A stretch of 64,000 nt of DNA from the NCBI GenBank assembly GCA_944321085.1, contig CALUJY010000007.1, positions 62,001-126,000 on the forward strand, given 5' to 3'. Made by a program: the position numbers and the translations under genes. The notes beneath the pieces are model-generated. The model saw only the letters and a list, made by a program, of their open reading frames with translations, was not told the origin of the DNA and did not search any database. The stretch comes from an uncultured Barnesiella sp. (GTDB lineage: Bacteria > Bacteroidota > Bacteroidia > Bacteroidales > Barnesiellaceae_A). Shown here piece after piece: positions 18,861-29,317 of the stretch; within the stretch, counting starts at the first letter, position 1; every line of letters starts with the position of its first letter.

Positions 18861-19318
18861 GCAACTTAGGTTACTGGGGACTCTTTATAGCAGCTTTCCT
18901 ATCGGGAACCGTGATACCATTCAGTTCAGAAGCTGTATTGGGGCTACTTGTTATTAGTAATTACAATCCGTGGGGTTGTTTACTCGCGGCAACCGCCGGT
19001 AACTGGCTGGGAGGTGTCACATGTTACTACATCGGATACTTGGGAAAAACAGAATGGATACACAAATATCTGCGCATCAGCCAAGAGAAAATAGATAAAA
19101 TGACCCGTTTTCTACAAGGGAAAGGGTCGTTATTGGGATTTTTAGGCTTCGTACCCTTTATAGGCGACGTGATTGTAGTGGTTTTGGGATTGATGCGAGC
19201 CAACAAAGCGGGATCGTTACTGTCGTTACTCGTAGGAAAATTCGGACGATACTATTTTATCATATTCCTGCTTGACAAATTGCAATACTACTTTCCCTAT
19301 TTTTCAATAGACTTCTGA
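18839..19318 (+). CDS. YqaA/DedA-like VTT-domain membrane protein
   Basis: 159 residues, four to five membrane segments. FLSGTVIPFSSEAVLG and GNWLGGVTCYYIGYLG match the VTT (SNARE-associated/DedA) fold of YqaA proteins. DedA-type proteins move undecaprenyl phosphate or other lipids across the inner membrane; the role of YqaA is less clear. Starts inside the end of the previous gene and overlaps the convergent nudix gene by 22 bases. Confidence 0.8.
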   Translation: MDFLGDLSNLGYWGLFIAAFLSGTVIPFSSEAVLGLLVISNYNPWGCLLAATAGNWLGGVTCYYIGYLGKTEWIHKYLRISQEKIDKMTRFLQGKGSLLGFLGFVPFIGDVIVVVLGLMRANKAGSLLSLLVGKFGRYYFIIFLLDKLQYYFPYFSIDF

Positions 19319-19839
19319 CCCATCGCCTTCAATCGCTCCAAACCTTTTTTGATAGAAGAGAGTCCGAACAAAGAGGCATCGAGCTCATCAAAAGGCAACC
19401 ACATCACCTCTGCCACATCGTCTTGCCCGCAAACCGGTAATGAACTTTCGACATGCACTTCGAAAAACAAATCCATAGTACATATTTCGATGCCCGAATA
19501 ACGGTAAATATTGGGCTCTGAGAAGAGATAACGAGCTTGATGGACATCTATACCGGTCTCCTCGAAAACCTCGCGACACAAGGCATTTTCGGCCGTTTCA
19601 CCGTTTTCGGTAAAACCACCCGGCAAATCAAGCGTTCCCTTGGCCGGTTCTTTACCTCGACGGGCTACCAACATACGTCCTTTTTCGTCCCAAATGACAG
19701 CCACTACCGCAGCACGAGGATTGGAATAATACGTAAAGCCACACTCTTCACACCGTTTCGATGTAGCATTATTTACCACAAAGCGTGAAGAGCCGCATCG
19801 GGGACAATAGAGAAACTTACTCAGCGGATGGCTGTCCAT
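19297..19839 (-). CDS. NUDIX hydrolase with N-terminal zinc ribbon
   Basis: 180 residues. Zinc ribbon from Cys12, Cys15, Cys30 and Cys33, then a Nudix domain with the full box at 74-97 (core REVFEETGI). The NudC/zinc-ribbon layout suggests a nucleoside diphosphate derivative such as NADH or ADP-ribose, but the substrate is not determined by sequence. First of the long leftward strand block, convergent with the YqaA gene. Confidence 0.87.
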   Translation of the reverse strand: MDSHPLSKFLYCPRCGSSRFVVNNATSKRCEECGFTYYSNPRAAVVAVIWDEKGRMLVARRGKEPAKGTLDLPGGFTENGETAENALCREVFEETGIDVHQARYLFSEPNIYRYSGIEICTMDLFFEVHVESSLPVCGQDDVAEVMWLPFDELDASLFGLSSIKKGLERLKAMGQKSIEK

Positions 19840-19869
19840 ACCTATCTTTGCACGGGAGTTACGAACGAA

Positions 19870-22281
19870 TCAATTTACAACCATTATTTTGGTTACCACA
19901 CCCGACGAACCGCCGCTTTGCGAGGCATAAACCAAATATACACCTGTTTTTACACGGGATCCGTCTCTTGTGCGCCCATCCCACGTAACAGTTCCTCCAT
20001 TAGAATATGTTTCGTAGAAAAGATTTCCTGCAACATCGGTAATTTTTACCAAAGAGTTTTCCATCAACCCCGATATGGTAATCCAACCCGAATAATCGGG
20101 ACGCACGGGATTGGGAAAAGCATATACGTTGCTGTAATCGTCAGAGGCATTGGATACATCGGAACGATATGATGCCACGCCGGCATCGGTAACAACGAAT
20201 AACTCGCCCGTCTCATCGTTTATATCCATAGAATAGATACAATTAGAGGGCAGCAAGCTGTTGTCGGTAGTATATTGTTGGAGAATTTCCGTACCATCTT
20301 CACTTACCAAATAGACGCCCGAATTGGCCGTTCCCAACCACTTTCTGTTGGCACCATCCACTACGATAGCATTGATGGTTTCATCTTCGAGCAGATAATC
20401 GGCATAGTCGGTACCGTCGTTACGGGGCACTTTCACTCGCGTACAACGATAATTGCTATTCATGATGTTAGATATATTGCTCAATACGATAGGACCCGAT
20501 GTAGTTCCCAACCATACATTTCCATTTATATCCTCGGTTGCACACCTAAAATTCAATATACCGCTTCCCACAGAAGAACCGTCTTGGTCGGTAAATTGAG
20601 AAAAAATACGGCGTTCGCCCGAAGAACGATTCACGACAGTCAATCTGGTAGGATTCAGCGTTGCACCATGTACTACAAAGCAGAAAGAAGACCTTTTTGC
20701 TACAAGCAAGTCACTGAAAAATCCCACATTGGAATTAAAACCTATATCATACGTAATCCAATCCGATTCTTTTATTTCATCGGGAGATAACACATTCTTA
20801 TCTTTAGGCAAACAACCCAAAATAGAGGTTGAACCGACACTGTTAAAAATCAATTCGGCCCACAAATTACCGTCGGTATCAAAATTGGAATTAGTAGCCG
20901 CCATGGCATAAGGGTGCCGCAGAGGAGAATTATACTGATTGTAATTGCCTACATATTCGGTACCTTTGAATTTGTGCAACCCATCGAACCAAGAGCCTAC
21001 AAAGAAAACATCATCTTCCGACGGAGAAAAACTTATGTTATAAGAACTTCTAAGAGCTCCTTTCCTACTGCTATTACCATCATAAATGACATTATCTAAC
21101 GTCAATGTTTGCCATTCGCGGGTGCTACAATCCAAAATGCTTATTTGAGTAGGGTCAGATTGATTTGTAGTATAATAATTTTGACCGGAATTTTTTACAT
21201 AAACCTTATTGTTATATACCTGAATAATATGCGGCGTAGTAACATTGGTGGTGTTATAGAAAGCCGGTTCCATCAACCACGTAAAAGTAGTACCCTCTAT
21301 CGAAAAATGAGACAAACCCGATGCACTCGAACACCATACAGTACGCTCATTGTCGTATGAAGAACAATATCCTCCCTTTACACTCGATTCTTTTATATTC
21401 TTTTGTTCCAACAGAATCAACTTATCATCTTCAGTAACATCATGAGAGAAAAATCGGAGGTTTTCGGTAAATGTAGCCAAAAAACCTGTCGGAGTATCCG
21501 TCAGAGAATTGGCATAATATAACATGGCTGATGCCTCTGTCTGCTCGGTAATACTATTTTTCTCAATATTATAGATAGAGCTTTTCTCATCATACGCAAT
21601 AAACAAATGCGCGTCGTTGATACTGTATAAATATTTGATATTCTGAGGTTGGCTGCCCAAATTTATAACCGTCCAATTTTTATTAAAATCATACATGCTC
21701 GGTTCTATGGTAGCTTTATATAATAGGCCATCGGCAACAATAAAAATAGTATTACCGGCTATGGCTACCTTTGTCAGCGTTTTACCATACGTATATGATT
21801 CGTAAATCTCATATTTTTCATCATTGATTATCATCAAACCAAAATCGGTTGCCACATATATCCTGTTGGTATCGAAGAATACATCATTGATAGATTTCGA
21901 CGACATCATAATGGTATTTTTCAAGTCGGGTATATTCACCACTCTCTTGTCGGAATAAATCAAATCTATATTCGAATTTTCATATATAATCAACAAATAA
22001 TCTTTCAGGTAATTATAATAGATGTTTTTTATCTTCGAGTCAGAAAGATAATTACCTGCATTGTAAGATTCTATTTCGTTGCTGCTTTTGTCGTAAGAAA
22101 ACAAGTTATTGCCCGACATAAAATATACCAAATCATCCCCCGAATCAAATACAACACTTGCCGTAGTAGAACGAGTAGGATAAACTTCCCATTGACCCAC
22201 AGGAGGTTGCGACCACGAATGAAAAATGATTGAGGTCAATAACAAGAGTAAAACAAAAAACTTTCTTAACATTTTTATCAT
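19870..22281 (-). CDS. porZ: PorZ-like T9SS beta-propeller protein
   Basis: 803 residues: signal peptide (about 1-24, HSWSQ), two beta-propeller domains (about 30-340 and 370-690 with repeated DxxGNxW-type loops such as DINGNVWLGTTSG), and a C-terminal type A domain (about 715-803, PNPVRPDY, VKITDVAGNLFY, GVYLVY). This is the domain order of Porphyromonas PorZ, which binds A-LPS and works with PorU, the T9SS sortase that attaches cargo to the surface. Its gene is 7 bases downstream of rdgB, apparently co-transcribed. Composition is more AT-rich than the genes before 19 kb. Confidence 0.75.
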   Translation of the reverse strand: MIKMLRKFFVLLLLLTSIIFHSWSQPPVGQWEVYPTRSTTASVVFDSGDDLVYFMSGNNLFSYDKSSNEIESYNAGNYLSDSKIKNIYYNYLKDYLLIIYENSNIDLIYSDKRVVNIPDLKNTIMMSSKSINDVFFDTNRIYVATDFGLMIINDEKYEIYESYTYGKTLTKVAIAGNTIFIVADGLLYKATIEPSMYDFNKNWTVINLGSQPQNIKYLYSINDAHLFIAYDEKSSIYNIEKNSITEQTEASAMLYYANSLTDTPTGFLATFTENLRFFSHDVTEDDKLILLEQKNIKESSVKGGYCSSYDNERTVWCSSASGLSHFSIEGTTFTWLMEPAFYNTTNVTTPHIIQVYNNKVYVKNSGQNYYTTNQSDPTQISILDCSTREWQTLTLDNVIYDGNSSRKGALRSSYNISFSPSEDDVFFVGSWFDGLHKFKGTEYVGNYNQYNSPLRHPYAMAATNSNFDTDGNLWAELIFNSVGSTSILGCLPKDKNVLSPDEIKESDWITYDIGFNSNVGFFSDLLVAKRSSFCFVVHGATLNPTRLTVVNRSSGERRIFSQFTDQDGSSVGSGILNFRCATEDINGNVWLGTTSGPIVLSNISNIMNSNYRCTRVKVPRNDGTDYADYLLEDETINAIVVDGANRKWLGTANSGVYLVSEDGTEILQQYTTDNSLLPSNCIYSMDINDETGELFVVTDAGVASYRSDVSNASDDYSNVYAFPNPVRPDYSGWITISGLMENSLVKITDVAGNLFYETYSNGGTVTWDGRTRDGSRVKTGVYLVYASQSGGSSGVVTKIMVVN

Positions 22282-22288
22282 CCGTATT

Positions 22289-22870
22289 TTAATTCTTAAT
22301 CAGTAGATATTCTATCAATTTATTTGTAGCCAAGGCTCTATGACTTATTTTATTTTTCTCTTCCGACGGCATCTCGGCAAACGTAAGCTCATAACCCGCA
22401 GGCATAAAAAGAGGGTCATACCCAAATCCATTACAACCTCTCAATTCTTCTATTATAGTGCCTTCAATAGAGCCTTCGAACATAGACTCTTTGCCTTCAT
22501 AAATAAGCGCAATACAGGTTCTGAACCGGGCTTTTCTGTTTTTTACGCCATCCATCTCTCTCAACAATTTGGCTATGTTTTTCTGAGAATCGGAAGGCTC
22601 ACCGGCATAACGTGCCGAAAAAACTCCGGGAGCATTGTCAAGCACTTCTACCTCCAAACCCGAATCATCGGCAAAGCAATCATACCCGTATTTCTCATAT
22701 ATGTAACGAGCTTTTATCAAAGCATTACCTTCGAATGTACGAGCTGTTTCGGCTATCTCTTCACTACATCCTATATCGGCCAAACTCAATACGTTGAATA
22801 CATGACCCATTATAGCACGCACCTCTTCGAGCTTATGTCGGTTATTGGTAGCAAAGACTATGTCTCTCAT
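22289..22870 (-). CDS. rdgB: Non-canonical purine NTP pyrophosphatase (dITP/XTP)
   Basis: Hydrolyses dITP and XTP to keep them out of DNA. 193 residues; [10 protein letters not shown] at the start, the DDSGLEV metal-site block at 68-74, and the SHR substrate motif at 176-178 near the end. Sits between yitT and porZ on the same strand. Confidence 0.95.
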   Translation of the reverse strand: MRDIVFATNNRHKLEEVRAIMGHVFNVLSLADIGCSEEIAETARTFEGNALIKARYIYEKYGYDCFADDSGLEVEVLDNAPGVFSARYAGEPSDSQKNIAKLLREMDGVKNRKARFRTCIALIYEGKESMFEGSIEGTIIEELRGCNGFGYDPLFMPAGYELTFAEMPSEEKNKISHRALATNKLIEYLLIKN

Positions 22871-22946
22871 TACTAATATTATGTATTGATAATAACGGTA
22901 TGAAAAGAATTTTATTTTACAACCCTGTTTTAGTTATTATTTTTTA

Positions 22947-23828
22947 TTATTTTATTTTATCGAAGCCCTGACCGTAAACACCCAATACACTCGATTGCGA
23001 AATAAATGCTTGCGGGTCTATCATTTTTATCAATCTATTCAGATTATTTGCCTCGGTTCTTTTCACCAAAACGACCAAAACTTTACGTGGTTTTTTAGAA
23101 TACCAACCCATTCCGTCTAAGACAGTCACACCACGGTGTATATCTTCGTTGATATGATTGGCTATCTCCTCCCATTTATCGGAAAATATAAGTAATTGCA
23201 CCGAAGCTCTTATACCATTTATGACCATATCGCATACGTAGGTCATTATACACAATATGATGTATCCGTATATGACTTTCTCTACGCTGTGATATACAAA
23301 ATAAGACGATGATATAATAATAGCATCGGTATACAGATACATACGACCAAAGGTTATATTTCTATATTTATTTACAATAGCTGCTACTATATCGGTTCCA
23401 CCTGTACTGCCATTGGATATAAATACCATACCTACTCCTACACCGCAAAGTATACCGCCGATAATTGCCGACATGAAGGGTTGGTTTTCAACAATTGCAT
23501 GGTCTATAAACTTAGGTAACAAAAAGAGAAACAACCAACAGAAAAATACACCGAAAATAGTACGCAAACAGAATTTCTTACCGAGTATTTTCAACGCAAG
23601 CAACAACAATACAACATTTATAACTGCATAAGTCACGTTTATATCGGGAAATCCGAAGGCATAATATAATATAGAGCCTATACCGGGTGCTCCACCTATG
23701 GTAAGTTTATTGGGTATAAGAAATCCTGCCCATGCAAAGGCATAAATAAAAGAACCCAAAATAATAAACAGATGGTCTTTTATTAAAAACCACATGTTAT
23801 TTTTTTGTATTACCTTGTTTATTTCCAT
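22947..23828 (-). CDS. YitT family membrane protein (DUF161/DUF2179)
   Basis: 293 residues: five to six membrane segments (residues 15-205, with GGAPGIGSILYY and SNGSTGGTDIVA glycine-rich turns) and a C-terminal soluble DUF2179 domain (about 205-290, KVLVVLVKRTEANNL). Family of presumed transporters with a ligand-sensing domain; substrate unknown. Lies 25 bases after leuS. Confidence 0.88.
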   Translation of the reverse strand: MEINKVIQKNNMWFLIKDHLFIILGSFIYAFAWAGFLIPNKLTIGGAPGIGSILYYAFGFPDINVTYAVINVVLLLLALKILGKKFCLRTIFGVFFCWLFLFLLPKFIDHAIVENQPFMSAIIGGILCGVGVGMVFISNGSTGGTDIVAAIVNKYRNITFGRMYLYTDAIIISSSYFVYHSVEKVIYGYIILCIMTYVCDMVINGIRASVQLLIFSDKWEEIANHINEDIHRGVTVLDGMGWYSKKPRKVLVVLVKRTEANNLNRLIKMIDPQAFISQSSVLGVYGQGFDKIK

Positions 23829-23853
23829 GATAAAAGAATATTATAAAAGACTA

Positions 23854-26622
23854 TTATATTACAATGTTTACTATTTTATTGGGTACTACTATTATTTTTT
23901 TAGGTGTTTTGCCATCCATCCATTTGGCAGAAGACTCGTGTGAAAGTACTATTTTTTCTACTTCTTCACGAGATGTTCCGGCTTGTATTTCGATACTAAA
24001 TCTTACTTTACCATTGAACGATACAGCATACGTAACACTATCTTCTTTAAGATACTCTTCTTTATAATCCATCCACGATGCATCGCAAACGGTAGTATTA
24101 TTTCCTAAACGATGCCATAATTCTTCTGCTATATGCGGGGCAAACGGCGATAACAAAATTACCAACGGCTCTAAAATTTGTCGACTCTTAGTTTTGAAAC
24201 CTGTCAACTCGTTTACACAAATCATGAAAGCACTTACCGATGTGTTATAAGAGAAATTCTCTATATCCCATGATACCTTCTTTATCAGCTTATGCAACGA
24301 TTTCAACTCTTCACGAGTAGGTTCCTTATCGCATACAGCCCATTGGTCGCCATCGAAGAAAAGGTTCCATAATTTACGCAAAAATCTATGTACACCGTCT
24401 ATACCATTGGTATCCCACGGTTTACTTTGTTCTACGGGACCCAAAAACATTTCATAAAAACGCAGTGTATCGGCACCATATTTTTCTACTATGTCATCGG
24501 GATTGACAACGTTGTACATCGATTTCGACATCTTTTCAACAGCCCAGCCGCATACATATTTATCATCTTCCAAAATAAACTCGGCCGTCGCAAACTCAGG
24601 TCTCCATTGTTTGAATTTTTCTATATCGAGAATATCATTATCAACAATATTTACATCTACATGTATAGGTGTCACATCATACTTATCTTTCAAATGCAAC
24701 GATACAAAAGTGTTGGTATCTTTTATACGATATACAAAGTTCGAACGACCTTGTATCATACCTTGATTGATAAGTTTCTTAAAGGGCTCGCTCTCGCATA
24801 CTACATCTATATCGTACAAAAATTTATTCCAAAAACGACTGTATATCAAGTGACCTGTGGCATGTTCAGTACCACCTACGTACAAATCTACATTACGCCA
24901 ATATTCATCGGCTTTACGCGATACCAACTCTTTATCGTTATGAGGGTCCATGTAACGAATATAATAAGCCGAAGAACCTGCAAAGCCGGGCATTGTACAT
25001 AATTCCAACGGATATCCATCGGCTGTATTCCAATTTTTAGCTCTGCCCAATGGTGGCTCACCCGACTCGGTAGGCAAAAATTTATCTACTTCTGGTAATT
25101 GCAACGGCAACATGCTTTCGTCCAATACATAAGGCATACCGTCTTTGTAATATACAGGGAAAGGTTCGCCCCAATACCGCTGACGGCTGAATATGGCATC
25201 GCGTAAACGATAATTTACTTTCACTCTGCCCAGTCCTTTTTCCTGCACAAACTTTTTAGTAGCAGCTATTGCCTCCTTTACAGTGAGACCATTCAAATCG
25301 AGCCCATTACCGCAAGAATTTATCATAATACCCTCTTTGGCATCGAAACTCTCGTTACTTACATCGCAATCTTTTATAAGTGGAATAATAGGCAAATCGA
25401 AATGTTTGGCAAAAGCATAGTCCCTACTGTCGTGAGCCGGTACGGCCATGATGGCACCTGTACCATAACCTGCCAAAACATAATCACTTATCCATATAGG
25501 TATATGCTTTCCGTTCAACGGATTGATAGCATAAGAACCCGAAAAGACACCGGTAACGCTACGGTCTATCAGTCGTTCTCTCTCTGTGCGATTTTTTATG
25601 CTTTCTATATAGTTGAGAACCGACTCTTTACAATCTGAGTTTACTACTTTATCTACATAGTCGCTTTCGGGAGCCAATACCATAAAAGTAACGCCAAATA
25701 CCGTATCGGCACGTGTTGTGAAGATGGTAAGTTCTACATCGCTATCTACCACCTTAAATTGCATTTCTGTACCTTCCGAACGCCCTATCCAGTTACGTTG
25801 TGTCTCTTTAAGGCTCTCCGTCCAATCCAATTCGTCAAGTCCGTCCAACAAACGCTGAGCGTATGCCGAAACACGCAGACACCACTGACGCATTATCTTT
25901 TGTTCTACCGGATAACCTCCTCTTACAGAAACACCCTCGCTCACCTCATCGTTTGCTAAAACTGTACCCAGTTGCGGACACCAATTAACCATCGTATTAC
26001 CCAAATAAGCAATACGATAATTCATCAATATTTCTTGTTGTTCTTTTTCTATTTTAGCATTCCACTCATCGGCTGTAAAAGAGAGTTCTTCGCTACATGC
26101 AGCATTGAGCCCGTCAGTACCTCTATCGGCAAATCTTTTTACTAAATCAGCAATAGGTAATGCCTTTTGTACATCATTACAATAATAACTTTCAAACATC
26201 TTTATGAAAGCCCATTGCGTCCATTTATAGTATTCAGGGTCACAAGTACGTATTTCACGGCTCCAATCGTAGCAAAAACCTATTTTATCGAGTTGCTCTC
26301 TATAACGGTTTATATTTTTTTCGGTCGTAACAGCCGGATGTTGTCCTGTTTGTATGGCATATTGTTCGGCAGGCAAACCATAGGAATCGTACCCCATGGG
26401 ATGCAATACATTGAAACCTTTCAGCCTTTTATATCGTGAATATATATCGGAAGCTATATATCCCAGCGGATGTCCTACATGCAAACCGGCTCCCGAAGGA
26501 TAAGGAAACATATCGAGTACATAATATTTGGGTTTCGACTCATCTTCTGTCACCTTATATATATGATTTTCTTTCCAATATTGTGACCAACGTTTTTCTA
26601 TATCCTTAAAGTTGTATTCCAT
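23854..26622 (-). CDS. leuS: Leucyl-tRNA synthetase
   Basis: Charges tRNA-Leu. 922 residues, somewhat longer than the E. coli enzyme (860), as in other Bacteroidetes. HVGH at 48-51 is the HIGH motif and KMSKS is at 697-701; between them lies the CP1 editing domain (e.g. [12 protein letters not shown]). The C-terminal anticodon-binding and LeuS-specific domains are complete. 16 bases downstream of nadA, in the same leftward operon. Confidence 0.98.
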   Translation of the reverse strand: MEYNFKDIEKRWSQYWKENHIYKVTEDESKPKYYVLDMFPYPSGAGLHVGHPLGYIASDIYSRYKRLKGFNVLHPMGYDSYGLPAEQYAIQTGQHPAVTTEKNINRYREQLDKIGFCYDWSREIRTCDPEYYKWTQWAFIKMFESYYCNDVQKALPIADLVKRFADRGTDGLNAACSEELSFTADEWNAKIEKEQQEILMNYRIAYLGNTMVNWCPQLGTVLANDEVSEGVSVRGGYPVEQKIMRQWCLRVSAYAQRLLDGLDELDWTESLKETQRNWIGRSEGTEMQFKVVDSDVELTIFTTRADTVFGVTFMVLAPESDYVDKVVNSDCKESVLNYIESIKNRTERERLIDRSVTGVFSGSYAINPLNGKHIPIWISDYVLAGYGTGAIMAVPAHDSRDYAFAKHFDLPIIPLIKDCDVSNESFDAKEGIMINSCGNGLDLNGLTVKEAIAATKKFVQEKGLGRVKVNYRLRDAIFSRQRYWGEPFPVYYKDGMPYVLDESMLPLQLPEVDKFLPTESGEPPLGRAKNWNTADGYPLELCTMPGFAGSSAYYIRYMDPHNDKELVSRKADEYWRNVDLYVGGTEHATGHLIYSRFWNKFLYDIDVVCESEPFKKLINQGMIQGRSNFVYRIKDTNTFVSLHLKDKYDVTPIHVDVNIVDNDILDIEKFKQWRPEFATAEFILEDDKYVCGWAVEKMSKSMYNVVNPDDIVEKYGADTLRFYEMFLGPVEQSKPWDTNGIDGVHRFLRKLWNLFFDGDQWAVCDKEPTREELKSLHKLIKKVSWDIENFSYNTSVSAFMICVNELTGFKTKSRQILEPLVILLSPFAPHIAEELWHRLGNNTTVCDASWMDYKEEYLKEDSVTYAVSFNGKVRFSIEIQAGTSREEVEKIVLSHESSAKWMDGKTPKKIIVVPNKIVNIVI

Positions 26623-26638
26623 ATTCTATTTTTTCTTT

Positions 26639-27628
26639 TTATAAACCAAGTTTTTTAGAAATTTCAAGCATCCTTTCAATAGGACGTATAGCCTTATCTG
26701 CCAATTCTTTTTCTACTTTTATTTCTGGCAATTCGTACAACAATGTATTATATAGTTTTTCCATCGTATTCAACCTCATATAATTACATTCGTTGCATGC
26801 ACAAGTACTATCGGCTGGTGGAGCGGGTATAAATGTTTTGTCGGGACAATTTTTCTTCATTTCGTGCAATATACCGCTTTCAGTGACTACTATGAAAATA
26901 TTTTTATCGCTTTTCATAGCATGTTTCAGCAAAGCAGCAGTAGAACCTACCTTATCAGCCAAAACAAGTACTGGCTTCTTACACTCGGGATGTGCCAAAA
27001 CCTCGGCTTCGGGATATTTTTTCTTTAATTCTACTATTTTTTCAACCGAGAATTGCTCATGTACATGACATGCGCCATCCCATAATAACATATTGCGCCC
27101 CGTAACACTATTTATATAGTTTCCTAAGTTGCGGTCAGGCCCGAATATAATCTTTTCGTCAGGACTGAAACTCTCTATTATCTGCCGGGCATTGGTAGAT
27201 GTCACCACAACATCTGTCAGAGCTTTTACAGCAGCCGAAGTATTTACATACGAAACTACTTTATATCCGGGATGCTGTTCAATGAAACGAGCAAAATCTT
27301 CGGCATTGCAGCTATCAGCCAAAGAACAACCGGCATTTATATCAGGTACAAGTACTTTTTTGTCGGGACATAATATTTTGGCGGTTTCTCCCATGAAATG
27401 TACACCGCACATAACTAAAATATCAGCATCGGTTTGTGCAGCCCACTGAGCCAAGGCAAGACTGTCGCCTACAAAATCGGCTATATCTTGTATAGCTCCG
27501 TTCTGATAGTAATGAGCTAATATAGCGGCATTTTTTTCTTTTTTCAATCTTTTTATTTCGACAGCCAAATCAATACCATCGGGAATAGGAGCCGAAACAA
27601 AGCCTTGTGAGATATTCACGTCAATCAT
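26639..27628 (-). CDS. nadA: Quinolinate synthase
   Basis: Condenses iminoaspartate with dihydroxyacetone phosphate to quinolinate in NAD synthesis. 329 residues. The three [4Fe-4S] ligands by family position should be Cys74 (LVMCGVHFMGE), Cys187 (GACHVHEQ) and Cys281 (ECNYMRLNT). Its partner nadB is not adjacent but 6 kb away on the same strand, on the other side of the presumed replication origin. First gene of the leftward leuS operon. Confidence 0.97.
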   Translation of the reverse strand: MIDVNISQGFVSAPIPDGIDLAVEIKRLKKEKNAAILAHYYQNGAIQDIADFVGDSLALAQWAAQTDADILVMCGVHFMGETAKILCPDKKVLVPDINAGCSLADSCNAEDFARFIEQHPGYKVVSYVNTSAAVKALTDVVVTSTNARQIIESFSPDEKIIFGPDRNLGNYINSVTGRNMLLWDGACHVHEQFSVEKIVELKKKYPEAEVLAHPECKKPVLVLADKVGSTAALLKHAMKSDKNIFIVVTESGILHEMKKNCPDKTFIPAPPADSTCACNECNYMRLNTMEKLYNTLLYELPEIKVEKELADKAIRPIERMLEISKKLGL

Positions 27629-28150
27629 ATATGTTTTATTTTTTCTTTTCTTTCTTATTCTTTTTTATTTTTGATGATAAGTTGTTGATAGCTACAATAA
27701 TTTATTATTCAGATATTTGTTTATTAAGTTATTAATATTTTGTTCTGTTTTCTTAATAACTTATCAACATTATCACTTTGTCATAATCAGTAGGTTAAAT
27801 AGATGAATTAACCGATGTTTATGCCGAACAAAGTTAATAACTTTATCTCATAGATGTTATGGAAAAACCGAGTTTTTGGTGTTTATAAGTTGTGCATTAT
27901 GTTGTTATTTTTTCACATGGTATAGAGTGTGTAGGTGTTGTGTGGAAAAGTTATTGGTTTGTTCATAGCATATAAACAGGGTTGTGAACAACTTTTCCCT
28001 ATTCTGTCAAATACATCTTTATGTTCTTTTAGTGTGATTGCTTATATTTGCATTACAAATATGATTTTAATTTTTGTTTTGGTGAGATATATACAGAAGT
28101 TGTTATTCATATTTGGTGTTTATAAGGTATAGTTCTATTGGTGAAGTATA
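27629..28150. other. Probable chromosomal replication origin (AT-rich gap at the skew switch)
   Basis: A 522-base non-coding, very AT-rich gap from which genes diverge. DnaA-box-like 9-mers (consensus TTATCCACA) are at 27683-27691 (minus), 27761-27769 (TTATCAACA), 27909-27917 (TTTTTCACA), 27941-27949 (minus TTTTCCACA) and 27983-27991 (minus TTGTTCACA). Strand composition switches here: hand counts on the + strand give G5/C22 at 12241-12300 and G11/C13 at 27361-27420, but G18/C5 at 28441-28500, G23/C7 at 34201-34260 and G20/C11 at 42901-42960. A leading strand rich in G would therefore start here in both directions. dnaA is not in the window, so this rests on composition and boxes. Confidence 0.6.
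28043..28050 (+). promoter_or_regulatory. -7 element upstream of the SpoU methyltransferase
   Basis: TATATTTG, 100 bases before the GTG start, without a clear -33 element. Confidence 0.35.
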
Positions 28151-28687
28151 GTGGAAAAGAAAAATATATTGGATTTATCGAGAATCAATGTTGCTGAATA
28201 TAAGAGAATTGAAAAAATAAATTTGGTGGTGGTTCTCGACAATATAAGAAGTTTCAATAATGTTGGTTCTGTGTTCAGGACCTCCGATGCTTTTTTGATA
28301 GAAAAAATAGTGCTTTGTGGCATTACAGCTGTTCCGCCGCATCCCGATATTCATAAAACGGCTCTCGGGGCTGAAAATAGTGTGGAATGGTGTTATTATG
28401 AAAATACGGTAGATGCCATCGTCGCATTGCAGCAAGCGGGGTATTATGTGTATGCCGTAGAACAGGTAAAAGGGAGTATGTTGCTGAATGATTTGTCGTT
28501 GAATGGACATAATAAATATGCCGTTGTTTTGGGTAATGAGGTGAAAGGTGTACAGCAGCAGGTTGTTGATAAGTGCGACGGTTGTATAGAGATACCGCAG
28601 TTTGGTACCAAACATTCGCTCAATGTATCGGTAACGGCAGGGTTGGTTATATGGGATATGTTTAAACAGCTCTATGGAGGTTGTTGA
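28151..28687 (+). CDS. SpoU/TrmH-family RNA 2'-O-methyltransferase
   Basis: 178-residue SPOUT enzyme. All three SpoU motifs are present: DNIRSFNNVGSVFRTSDAF at 30-48, VVLGNEVKGV in the middle and IPQFGTKHSLNVSVTAG near the C-terminus; these form the knotted SAM site. Target (tRNA or rRNA ribose) cannot be read from sequence. GTG start at 28151, no in-frame ATG before the conserved part. Convergent with the DUF4294 gene, stops 9 bases apart. Confidence 0.88.
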   Translation: MEKKNILDLSRINVAEYKRIEKINLVVVLDNIRSFNNVGSVFRTSDAFLIEKIVLCGITAVPPHPDIHKTALGAENSVEWCYYENTVDAIVALQQAGYYVYAVEQVKGSMLLNDLSLNGHNKYAVVLGNEVKGVQQQVVDKCDGCIEIPQFGTKHSLNVSVTAGLVIWDMFKQLYGGC

Positions 28688-28696
28688 CAACTATGT

Positions 28697-29317
28697 TTAT
28701 AACATACCTTGTTCTATCAACACGCATATCCGCTCTATATCTTTGTCTTCGCCTTCCGGGTCCCATTCGCTTTTAAGAGTAACACCGAAAATTTTACCGA
28801 ATGCTTGCCAGAAACCGGCTCTGAAACTACCCAGGAAAGCTCTTATTATTTCGTAAGAAGATTGGTTGCACTCGCGGTTTACCAATTTGATAAGCATTTT
28901 TCCTTGTGAAAAAGTGAGTTTTTTAAGTACAGGTTTATATTGTTCGAATATCTCCTTTTCCATTTTTTCCAGATGCTTTTGTCTCGATTTGTCGTCGGGC
29001 AAAGTCTCCATATATTGGTAGGTTTCTATCAGTATGTTGTATATGAGCTTGGCATAGGGTAGGGTGCGTTTTACATCGCGAACGGTTTTCCAATAGAACT
29101 TTTCCTCTTTCTTGTTTTTGAATTTCTTGGGAGGAAATATGGTTACTGGTTTTATGTTTATAACTTTCACCGTATCGCCTTCTATAACGGCATAATAGTA
29201 ACTTTCATAACAACTTACGCGCAACAGCGGAGCTTCCTCCGTAATGTTGGCTTTTGCCGTAAAAAGAGGATACAAGAGAGATAATAGCAATATTATGATG
29301 TCTCTTTTCTTTATCAT
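28697..29317 (-). CDS. DUF4294 family exported protein
   Basis: 206 residues from the Met at 29315-29317; an upstream Met eight codons earlier would spoil the signal peptide (MIKKRDIIILLLSLLYPLFT, cleavage near AKA). The conserved part (WKTVRDVKRTLPYAKLIYNI, LTFSQGKMLIKLVNRE) is typical of DUF4294, a Bacteroidetes-specific family of unknown function, probably periplasmic. Confidence 0.82.
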   Translation of the reverse strand: MIKKRDIIILLLSLLYPLFTAKANITEEAPLLRVSCYESYYYAVIEGDTVKVINIKPVTIFPPKKFKNKKEEKFYWKTVRDVKRTLPYAKLIYNILIETYQYMETLPDDKSRQKHLEKMEKEIFEQYKPVLKKLTFSQGKMLIKLVNRECNQSSYEIIRAFLGSFRAGFWQAFGKIFGVTLKSEWDPEGEDKDIERICVLIEQGML

